A stretch of DNA of 19,158 nt from Baffinella frigidus (Eukaryota; Cryptophyceae; Cryptomonadales; Baffinellaceae). The notes below the pieces were generated by a model. It was given only the letters and a program-made list of their open reading frames with translations, had not been told where the DNA came from and searched no databases. The translations under genes and the position numbers were made by a program. This document shows, piece after piece, positions 6,323 to 17,600 of the stretch. Numbering within the stretch: the stretch's first letter is position 1; every line of letters starts with the position of its first letter. The stretch is taken from the NCBI GenBank assembly GCA_026770585.1, contig MU646816.1, positions 177,974 through 197,131 of the forward strand. The letters are read 5' to 3'.

Positions 6323-9300
6323 GTATGGGGGGGCTGCGGCCACTCGCTCTCGGAGCGGCGCGATGCCCTGCAAGCGCGCTGGGAGGGAGCAGCAGCGCTC
6401 CGCGCCTCGCTTCCGCGCTGCTACGGCGGCCGGGGCAGGGGTGCCTTGGGCTGCTCCCGGGCCGCACGTTTCGCGAGGTATTCCCGCTCCCCCAGCACGT
6501 GCGTCTTGCGGCTCGAGCACTCGTGCTCGTCTCGTTAGTGAGAGTCGACTGTCCGGCCCCTCGCGAGGACACGGCCCACCTCGCTCGTGGAGTTGGGTTT
6601 TGGTGAAAGGCGGGTCGACGTTTTGCATTGGAGGGGGGGGGGCAGAGACAGTTGGGAAGCATGCTAGCGTCTGTGGATACCCTCCGACGCAAAGAGCTCG
6701 AGCGGAGGAGCAGACGGTGCCAGCCGGGTGCGAGGCAGGCTGCAATTCGCCCCCGATCCGCACGTTCCTCAGCCCTTGTCCAAACGCAGGATGGGGAGTT
6801 TCGTAGACGTACGATCGTTCGGGAGTCGGGGGCAGCTGAATCACCAGGTCGCCCCTGCACCCTATATTAATCTCCACACAAGTATTAAATAATTGCTTTC
6901 GGCAACGAAAATTACTACACGATTTGCTCATTCAAGTAATAGTAAAGCGTTTGTGTAGTAAATTTCGTTGCACCAACAGCAATTAATTAGTACGTTTGTG
7001 GAGATGAATATCGCTCCACAACCACACCGCGAATCCTGCTCAACTTCATAGGCTAACGGCCTGAAAATGGGGTGGTTAGGCATACGGCATTGCCTAGGAC
7101 CTCCTACCGCAGGCCGAGGGATCCTGGGACCAAAAAGTCTCGGCCTACGGTAGGAGGTCCTAGGCAATGCCGTAGGTCTAACTACCCCATTTTCAGGCCG
7201 TTGCCCTATTCAACTATCCGTGAAACCTTCCCCCCCCCCCTGACCAGCAACCAGCGCGGTGCAGCACGGTATGTATCCGGGGAAACCTTTTTTTCTTTCA
7301 TTTGATGGCAACAAAAATTACTACACAATTCGTTTTTATAAGTAATATTAAAGCATTCGTGTAGTAATTTACGTTGCCATCAAATGAAAGAAAAATAGGT
7401 TTCCCCGGATAAGTATCAGCCCTCCCTGACGGCTGAACGGTGGACGGTGGCGGCAGGGGGGGAACTAGCGGCAGTGGGGGAGGACGCACGTCCGGATTGG
7501 CTGCCGGAGTTTGTCCCACCTTGGGTCTGGAAGCGCCACCATCCGCTGGTACCCCCCCCCCCCCTCAGGGGTTGGGATGTAGGGTTCATGGGTTGGGGTT
7601 AAGGGATTAGGGTGCAGGGTGCAGGGTGCAGGGTTTAGAGCGCCCTGGAGACCCCCCCCCCTCGGACCCACCCTTTCGGGTTTTCGGCACTGGCACTTTT
7701 TAGGACCCTGAAAGAGAGGGCCGGCAACGTTTTGTTTGTTGATGCAGGTGTGAAAGGCAATTGGGTGTGTTGCTCCGGATTATATTTGAAGTTGTGCGCT
7801 GTGGTATCTGGAGGTTTGGGGTTCAGGTTTCAGTGTTTATGGTTTAAGGTTTGACCTTGGGTGTAAGGTTTACCGGTGTAAGCATCATTGACATCTGGCG
7901 GGTTTCACTACACAACATTATCGTTGTCGTGACTTGATACACACCATCATTATTGTCGCATGGCATTAGCGATCAGGAGGGGGTTGCTGAAGACGGCACA
8001 CCTGGTGAGAAGGGGTCCACCGAAGAAACCAGGTGGATTTTACTGAAGAAATTGGGAGAGGTTCGCTGGAGAAATTAGGAGGGGTGTCTGAGAGGAATTG
8101 GCAATTGGGGGTGGGTGTACTGAAGAAGGCACGGGCAGGTACAACTGATTATGAGGGGGGTTTACTGAAGAAATCGGGAGGATTTTTACTGACGAAATTA
8201 GGAGAGGTGCACTGAACAGATTAGGAGGGGTTTCCTGAAGAAGGCACTGCCTACCTGCAGGTACAACTGGGGATCATGTTGACGTTGTACGCATTCCACC
8301 TCCTCGTTCTCTCCAAGAACTCTTGGAACTTCCCGTACCAGGTCACACCCCCACCTTTCACTGAACCGATCAGGCCACACTCCCTCCACCTTTGACGCAA
8401 CCTAATCTCCATACACGTATTAATTAATTGCTTTTCGGTAACGAAAATTACTACACGATCTGCTCATAAAAGTAATAGTAGAGCGTTTCTGTAGTAAATT
8501 TCGTTGCGCCAAAAGCAATTAATTAATACGTTTGTGGAGATGAAACCATCCAGGTCACACTCCCTCCACCCTTCACTCAACCATCCAGTTCACACTCCCA
8601 CCACCGTTCACTCAACCATCCGGTTCACACTCCCACCACCGTTCACTCAACCATCCAGGTCACACTCCCACCACCGTTCACTCAACCGGGTAGGCTTCGT
8701 ACCAGCACGATGATTACACGGGGCAGGATGTGTACCGTCAAGCAGCGTAAGAGCGCTAGGAACGTATGAGGCTACTGATGACGTTTGTCTTGGTGGCACG
8801 CCTTCAAAGAGCGCGGCCCACCGAGACAAAAGTCGAGAGTGGAACGTCTCAAAGCAAACGTGGAACCTCTGTTAACTTAGGAAGTAACAGTGGAATACGC
8901 ATGCGGGGCGCTTCTGGGGTCGCCAGGGGGGCGTTTGGATGTGGCAGGAGAGCACGGTAGTTGTCGCGTGTGTGTGTGAGGAGACATGTGCGTGGTGCTT
9001 TCATCCCAGACCTCGATAGATTTAATTTCGGGAATGTCCTTCTAAATGAAGCTTTGTACCAAGAACGTAGAACGCTTTCAGATATTCGTTCTTTTGGGAC
9101 ACTTCTAGGGCTTTAAAACATCTGGATTTGTACCAAGAATCGTTTAGAACGACAGGTCCCGAAATTAAATCTATACGGGATCGCGTCGAGCTTGGTGGCG
9201 ATGCTGAGCGGGCCGCTACCGAGCGAGGACGGGACACGATTTTAAAAACTTTAGCCTGAATCCTGAAGGAAGTGGACTTTTAAAATGAAAAGCCAGGACC

Positions 9301-11661
9301 GGAATCCCGGTCCTGGGTGTGTTATATGTGCCGAGTTGGCTCGACAGCGGTTTGGCTGTGGTTGCCTGTGGTTGGTTGCAGTTCACTGCCAGGGCCAAGT
9401 TTTTTTATAAGTCAACGCAAGGCGAAAATCGAAAATCGAAGTACACCGATGGCGTATCTCGTTTCTAAAGTTGACAGATTTGTGGGGGTGTTGCCTTTTA
9501 CAAAATACCCGGATTCGCAGTGCAGTTGGATGCTGAGCGGACGTTGGCTGGGTGTCCGCAGTTGATCCCGAACGACAAAGGCGCGTTCCAATCAATCGGT
9601 GCGGGCTATGCTGAGCCTTCGCTGAAGCCTGTCTCGCGCTGGCTGCAGCTGATTCCCGTGGCGGTGGTTGGTTGATGGCGATTGGTGCGCCATCAACCAA
9701 CGTGGCGGTGGTTGGTTGATGGCGAGTGGGTGTCCGCAGTTGATCCCCAACGACAAAGACGCGTTCGCATCTGACTCCACTCTCAACCTGGCTCTGGGTG
9801 TCCGCAGTTGATCCCGAACGACAAAGGCGCGTTCCAATCGATCGGGCTCGACTCCGTCGCAGGCCTCGCCGTCATTGCCGTGGGTCTGGTAATCAACCCC
9901 TCAGCACCATAACCCTAGGGGGTCGGGGTTTCTGGGGCTGCCACCGATACATGTGGTCTTGGTTGGGTTCAGGGCGTGTTGGGTGCAGGGCTTAGAGGTA
10001 CGGTCTTGGTTGGGTTCAGGGCTTAGAGGTACGAGGCCGTTGGCCTCGTACTCCTCAACCCCCAAACCCTAAACCACAACCCTAAACCCTGAATCCCAAA
10101 CCGAGCCTCGCCGTCATCGTCGTGGGTCTGGTGCTCGCTCAACCCTGAACCCTAAACCCTAAACCCTAAACCCTAAACCCTGAACCCTTACCCATAAACC
10201 CTACACCCTATACCCCACACCCTACACCCTACACCCTGCACCCTGCACCCTGCACCCTGCACCCTGCACCCTGCACCCTACACCCCAAAACCCAAAACCC
10301 AAACCCCAAACCCCAAACCCTAACCCCAAACCCCAACCCCAAACCCCAAACCCCAAACCCAAAACCCCACACCCCAAACCCAGGTCCTCCGCAAGCTCGC
10401 AGGCGTCTCCCCCATCCCCCCCCTCCTGACCTCGGACAATCCCCCCTGGCGGCTGCCTCGCGAGGCGAAGAAGCTGCTGTGGCAGACCACGACGTACCTC
10501 CTCCTCGCGTACATCGCGTCGGGGTACGTCCGAACCCCGAAATTTGGAACCATACTCCCTGGACCAGAAACCGGAAACCATGCACCATGCGCCATACATA
10601 CCATAAACCATACACCATACACCATACACCATACACCATACACCACACACCATACGAGGCGAAGAAGCTGCTGTGGCAGACCACGACGTACCTGCTCCTC
10701 GCGTACATCGCGTCGGGGTACGCCCCCTGCACCCGAAACCCGAAACCTGGAACCATACTCCCTGGACCGGAAACCATGCACCATGCACCATGCGCCATAC
10801 ACACCATAAACCATCAACCGAAGAAGCTGCTGTGGCAGACCACGACGTGCCTCCTCCTCGCGTACATCGCGTCAGGGTACGCCCCCTGCACCCGAAACCT
10901 GAGACCCCTCCACCCGAAACCCGGAACCGTACTCCCTGAACCAGAAACCGGAAACCATGCACCATGCGCCATACATACCATAAACCATGAACCATGCGCC
11001 ATAGACCATGCACCATGCGCCATACACCATACACCATGCGCCATGCATACTATAAACCATCAACCATCAGCCATGAGCCATCATCCATAAACCGTACATC
11101 GCGGCGGGGTACACCCTGAACCCGAAACACGAAACGCGAGACCCGAAACTCTGTCCCGCCCGAAAACACGAAACACGAAACACGAAACACGAAACCCGAT
11201 AACCGAAACCCTGAACCCGGAACCCGAAACTCGACACCCTGAACCCGAAACCCGAAACCCCAAACCCTAAAGCTCAAATCCCAAACCCTGAACCAGGTAC
11301 GGAGCGGTGTTCTGCGAACAAGTGCTGCTCCTCCTGTCCGTGTACAACGTCCCGCTTACCATCCCGACCATGCGCGCGTGGAAGGTGCCCCATAAACCCT
11401 ACAGGCTGGTGGAGGGAGGAAGGGGGGGGGGGGGAGAGAGGAGAGAGAGGGAGAGAAAGGGGAGGGTAGAGGGAGGGAGAGAGAGAGAGGGAGAGAGAGA
11501 GAGGGCGGTAGGGGGAGGGGACAACGTCCCGCTCACCAATTCCGACCATGCGCGTGTGGAAGGTGCCCCCCTAAACCCTACACCCTGAACCCTAAACCCC
11601 GAACCCTGAACCCTGAACCCTGAACCCTGAACCCTGAACCCTGAACCCTGAACCCTGCACC

Positions 11662-11693
<32 letters not shown>

Positions 11694-14600
11694 ACCCTGA
11701 ACTCTGAACCCTAAAGCCTCAACCCAGTGCCTCCACGCGCGCTAGCAGTCCCCTGCTAACCCTAGTCGCATGCCCGCTGCCAACTCCCTACACAATACAT
11801 CCTACGTTGTCGCCGGACGGCCCCACGGTACTAGTGGATGCATGCAAAACGCTAACGCCAGCGAGGTACTTGAAGTCTACGGATTGCCTACGGTAGGAGC
11901 CCCCCGCCTACGACTTTTAAAACCTTTTTTGTTTTTTTCACGTCGTAGGAGGAGGGGAGGGTCCTACCGTAGGCTAAGGGGTCCGCTGGCGTTAGCGTGC
12001 GGCATTAGGATAGGCGGCGTGGTGAGGCATGCTGAGCTAAGGCTGTGGAACGTGAATATCGCCTGGGGTGCAGGCGATCTACGCTAGACCTGAGGGTGGT
12101 CAATCGCAAAAGTCAACTCATCAGTAGGCGTGAGTTAACTTTTGGCAGAATGTACAGGATCCTGTACATTCTTCCCGTGTGTCAACTTATGATTGCCCCC
12201 GGTCACGTCTCAAGTAGATTCAGGACCAGGCTCCTACCGTAGGCAATCTGTAGGCTCGAAGTACCTTGCTGGCGTTAGCTTTTCGCATGCATCCACTAGT
12301 GCCGTGGGGCCGTCCGGCGACAACGTAGGATGCAGTGTGTAGGGTGTTGTCAGCGGGCATGCGACTAGGGTTAGCAGGGGACTGCTAGCGCGCGTAGAGG
12401 CACTGGGTTGAGGTTTTAGGCTTCAGGCCGTCCGCCGTCGGCCACATGTGCCGACGGCACTGGTGTTTGGGCGGCCTGCAGCATGACGCTGGCGAGAAGG
12501 AGGGCACTCAGACAAGGGGTGCGTGTCTGTTGAGTGATTTCATCTGGTCATGTATCCAATTTAAATGCTGTTTTGCATGCATCCGCTAGTGCCGTGGGGC
12601 CGTCCGCCACATGTGCCGACGGCTCTGGTGGTTGGGCGGCCTGCAGCATGACGCATGCTGCAGGCATGACGCATGCTGCGGACACGAGTCCCTTGTCCGC
12701 GTGCCCTCCTTCTCATGCCTGCAGCATGACGCTGGCGAGGAGGACGGCACGCGGACAAGGGACGCGTGTCTGTAGACGGTTCGGTTGCACCAACGCAACC
12801 GAACCCCAACCCAGAGCACGTGTGCATACGACACACTCGTTGCGTATAGATCTCATACAGCCCCTGGTTTTGCTCGGCTCTCAGACCCGTGAGGCGGCGG
12901 TTCGCAGGTCTTGCTGGGACACCTTATGTGGGCGTGGCTGGGCAGCGTGGTAAGGCGGGGGGTCGGGCGGCCTTCTCTCTTGTCTGGGCAGCGTGGTAGG
13001 GCAGGTGGTCTGGCGCCAACCCTTCTCTCTTTTCTGGGCAGCGTGGTAAGGCGGGCGGTCGGGCGCCAGCCCTTCTCTCTTTTCTGGGCAGCGTGGTAAG
13101 GCGGGCGGTCGGGCGCCAGCCCTTCTCTCTTTTCTGGGCAGCGTGGTAAGGCGTGTGGTCGGGCGCCAACCCTTCTCTCTTGTCTGGGCAGCGTGGTAAG
13201 GCGTGTGGGGGTCGCAGGTGTTGCTCGGGCACTTGATGTGGGTGGTCATGGGGCTCAAGATCCTCGGGACAAATCACAAGCCCTTCTTCCCGCCGAAGGG
13301 TACCTGGCTCCGCTGGCGCACTGAGAGGTTGCACCCTTAACTCTAGACCCTACACTATAGACCCTCAACTCTCGACCCTAAACCCTAAACCCTAGACTCT
13401 GAATCCCTAAACCCTAAACCCTAAACCCTAAACCCTAAACCCTACACCCTATCATCTCAAACCCTACACTCTAAACCCCAAGCCCTAAACCCCAAGCCCT
13501 AAACCCCAAACCCTAAACCCTAAACCCTAAACTCTAAACCCTAAACCCTAAACCCTAAAACCTAAACCCTAAATCCTAAACCCTAAACCTTAAACCCTAA
13601 TCGATAAACCCTAAGCTCTAACCCCAAACCCCAAACCCCAACCTCTAAACCCTGAACCCTCAAAACCACACACCATAAACCCTTCACGCTTGGGTGCGCC
13701 GCAACTGGGTGTGGTGGGTGATCGGGTGTGCTGAGCAACCTGGGTCGGTTCTTCACCGAACGCTACAGCCACCACGTGGGGAAGAGCTGACGGAGGCTTG
13801 GTTCGCAGCAACCGGGTATTGATATCCCTTGAGTGGCCAGGCAGTCAAATTTGAGGGCCAAGAGGTCCTAGGCAGGTCCTAGGGCCCTACGGTGAGGCGT
13901 ATGGACCAGTCACTTGCGGGATAGTGTGGCCATGTTGTGGTGGGTGCTCAAGGGCCCTTGGTGTGCAACTGGGTCTGGCGTGGGGGGGTGCTGAGGCAGG
14001 CTTGGTTCGCAGCAACTTTATCTCAGAAAACGAGTTTTAGAACTCGTTTCCTGAGATAAACCTGGGTGTGGTGGGTGCTCAAAGGCCCTTGGTGTGCAAC
14101 TGGGTCTGGCGTGGGGGGGTGCTGAGGCAGGCTTGGTTCGCAGCAACTTTATCTCAGAAAACGAGTTCTAAAACTCGTTTCCTGAGATAAACCTGGGTGT
14201 GGTGGGTGCTCAAAGGCCCTTGGTGTGCAACTGGGTCTGGCGTGGGGGGGTGCTGACGCAGGCTTGGTGCGCAGCAACTGAGTGTGGTGGGTGATCGGTC
14301 CGAGGTCCCAGGACACGTTTCTGGGAGCGAAAAGTGGCCCTGGCAAGCCTGCCGGCCGGGCTGTTCCCATAGCAGTCCCCTACTTACCCTAGTCGCCTGC
14401 TGCCACCGCCCTATACACTACATCCTACGCTGTCGCCGGACGGCCCCACGGCACTAGTGGATGCAAAACGCGAACGCCAGCGAGGTACTTGGAGCCTACG
14501 GATTGCCTACGGTAGGAGCCTAGTTGGAGCCTACGGATTGCCTACGGTAGGAGCCTGGTCCTGAAGATCGCCTGTCGTAGGACACTACGCCGCGTATCTC

Positions 14601-17600
14601 AATAGGGGGTGCTACATCCTACGCTGACGACGGACGGCCCCACGACACTAGTGGATGCATGCAAAACGCTTAACGCCAGCGAGGTACTTGGAGCCTGCGG
14701 ATTGCCAGCACCCCCCATGCTGACGGCGGCGTGGTGTGCAGCAACTGGGTGTGGTGGGTGATCGGTCCGAGGTCCCAGGACACTTTTCCGGGAGCAGAAA
14801 GTGGCCCTGGCAAGCCTGCCGGCCGGGCTGTTCCCATAGCCGTCCCCATAGCCACCCCATGCTGAAACCCCCAAAATTAAACGATGCATCCGTGGTGTGC
14901 AGCAACTGGGTGTGGCCCAAACCCCAAACTCTAAACCCTGAACCCTAAACTCCAAACCACAAACCATAAACCCTTCACGCTTGGGTGCGCAGCAACTGGG
15001 TGTGGTGGGTCATTGGGTCGTACTTCGTGTCGGCGCTCCTCTTCAACTGCGCCGACCTCATCAACCAGGTGCCACGCCACAGCCTTGGAAGGGCTCGCCA
15101 AAAGTCAGTTCCTCCTCAAGACAGTGATTTCAGAAGTTAACATGCGTACCCTGGTACGCCATAGATCTTGGCCATGCTGGCATCGAGAGGCGCTAGCCTC
15201 TCTCTGACTCACGCAAACTGGCATCAATCCCAGTCTCGCTCTCGCTCACGGAGACGCTGCACTCCTTGCAGTTCATCCTCCCCTCATCGATCTTCGACGA
15301 GGAGTCCGTGGTGTCCAAACTGGTCAACCCCGAGAACAAGGACCTCATCGCCATGGCTGTCGGCGCGGTCGGGCCGTGCATCTCAGCCCCGATTTTCGAG
15401 GAAGTTCTCTACCGCGGGTATCCCCCCCCCGTCCCCACCACACAGCGGGCTGCAAGCTTTTCAAAAAGATAACCGGAAGTGGACCCTACGGTAGGCAATC
15501 CGTAGGTACGTAGGGGTGTTCCTACGGATATCCTAACCCTGCATCTCAGCGCCGATTTTCGAGGAAGTGCTCTACCGCGGGTATGCTCCCAACACCCGGA
15601 AAAGTCCGTGTACGCCGCTCCGGCTTGGCTGATACCAATATGGGTACGTTTGTTGATCGCATCATGGGTACACTTGGCTACTGCTTCGGGTGCCCGATTT
15701 CCTAGGTTACGAGCCTCGGCAACTGGCGGCTCACAACCTTATCGCCCAGGTTCGTAACCTGCTACGCGAAACCACTAGATGGCAACCGACAAGGATAAGG
15801 TGACGATATTCGACCCCTGTCAAAAGTCATCATACCCGAGAAACAAATCGATTTTTCTCCAAAAGTGGCCAATTTGTGGGGAAGAATTGTGAACTGACCG
15901 AAATCCCCGAAATCCACCTAGTGGTTTCGCGTAGTGAGATCCACGCTGGGAGGTGGAGGTTTGACACCGGGTGCGGTACTCTCTGTGGATCCTAGGCTAG
16001 GCATTTCCACGCCACGATGACCTGTGCACCAACTTGGCATTTTTTAAAAGTCAATTTACCCACAAATCTGTCAACTTAGTCCGGATTCCGGACAACCATA
16101 GTTTTAGTAGTGCATAAATAATAGAAAGACGCAATCACGTTGGTACACAGGTCATCGTGGCGTGGTTGGCGGTTCATTGCGCAGGCTCACAACCTGACAT
16201 CCCCGCATCAGGTTCCTCCTGCCCGCGCTGGCCGCGGTGAGGTTGCGAGCCTCGGCAACTGGCGGCTCACAACCTGATCGCCCAGATTCGTAACCTGAGA
16301 TCCACGCCAGGTTCCTGCTGCCCGCGCTGGCCGCGGTGATGCCGCTCTTCTGGGCGATCCCCACCTCTTCGATCCTCTTCGCGGTGCATCACCTCAACAT
16401 CGGCGGTGCCTGCCCTCATCCGGGAACATGTTTTAATTCAAAGGAAAATGGCCTATCACACCGGATTATGGCCCTAATTGAATTTACTTAGGGCCCTAAT
16501 TAACCTTCGTCCAACTCCTATGAACACATAGGGATCCATTGACCCGCGCCACTGTTTTTTCTCCCACAGCCTCCTCGCGGGTGCACACAGTGCGGCCATC
16601 TTGCCAGGAATAACCACATGGTCTCGAGGCAGCCACCCTGGACGCAATTATTGGGCAAATCGATGGTTTCTTAAGTCAACTCCCATGCAAATGCCACCAG
16701 AATCGGGTGGCGTCTGTGGGAGATTGACTTAGGGTTTGCCCCTGGGTTGTCTCCAGGGTGGTGGCAGGGGTTGCGTTCGCGAGCATCTCGGCTTGGTAGG
16801 GTGGGAGGTTGCCTGGACCCAGACGCCGTAGCCGGAGCCGTCGGAGATATAGTTTCCGTCGAGGAGGGCGTTGGAGACCCCCTTGAGCGAAGAGACACCC
16901 CGCACCCCGCACCCCGCAGGGCCACCGCCTCGGCAGATGCTGGGAGACCACCATCCCCCATCCTACTTTAATCTCCATACAAGTATTAATTAATTGCTCT
17001 TGGGTAACGAAAATCACTACACGATTTGCTTATAAAAGTAATAGTAGAGCATTTGTGTAGTAAATTTCGTTACGCCAAAAGCAATTAATTAATACTTGTA
17101 TGGAGATGAACTTGTTTCTCTGTCTCGACAGCAACCCCGCGTGCGAGTGCACGTGCAGACACGGTCCAAAGAGCCCTTCGTGTGAGTGCACGTGCAGACA
17201 CTGCGTGCGAGTGCACGTGCAGACACCGCGTGCGAGTGCACGTGCAGACACGATCCAAAGGGGCGAGTGCTCACGCGAATGCGTGAGCAACGATCCAAAC
17301 ATCTTTGCAGGATCTTTCCACCCGTCAGGAAGATCTTCCTAGCTCTTCCCACCCCTCACGAAGATCTGCACTCGCCCCAGCGCTGGGGCGAGTGCTCACG
17401 CGCCTGAGCGGTCGTGTTCGACAAAGTATCAACCCCCCCCCACACCCCCCCTGGCAGGTATCCTACCGCTGACGGTGCTGGGTCTCGCATGGGCCATCAT
17501 CTACACCCAGTCTCGCAACCTACTGGTACCGCGCCCCCCCCACCCCTGACCCTGAAAACAGGGCCGTTTCTCGCTCGCCTCCTGAAAACAGGGCCCTTCC

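Larger units (their letters stand above)
13689..14910 (+). pseudogene. At least six truncated copies of exon-8 acceptor side
   Basis: Copies of GCGCAGCAACTGGGTGTGG (codons NWVWW) start at about 13689, 13955, 14087, 14218, 14268, 14730 and 14890. Some extend to TGGTGGGTGATCGG (WWVIG); none reaches the rest of exon 8. Confidence 0.85.
15697..16296. repeat. 57-bp direct repeat pair
   Basis: GAGCCTCGGCAACTGGCGGC and the following TCACAACCTNATCGCCCAG occur at 15705-15760 and 16241-16296. The second lies between the exon-10 echo and exon 10. Confidence 0.85.

Noticed and set aside
6640-6720. Candidate exon reading LGSMLASVDTLRRKELERR
   Set aside because: No pyrimidine tract before it, and the donor phase does not fit exon 2 or exon 3.
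6189-6931. Long minus-strand open frames of 209 and 223 codons
   Set aside because: GC-rich shadow frames; one starts inside MITE a, and neither has a conserved-looking segment or splice context.
10222-11090. Long open frames on both strands (MVYGVWRMVHG and HHTPYTIHHTPY types)
   Set aside because: Translations of CCATACA/CCCTGCA arrays. Only the exon-5 codons inside have protein character.
12938-13205. CRISPR-like array
   Set aside because: Units are contiguous tandem copies with no unique spacers; same for 17550-17700.
13335-13685. True chromosome end (telomere)
   Set aside because: Arrays are short, degenerate, in both orientations and flanked by exons on both sides; these are interstitial repeats.
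15068-15253. Alternative acceptor CCCAG at 15231-15235 for exon 9
   Set aside because: Breaks phase with exon 8, while the acceptor before 15254 keeps it.
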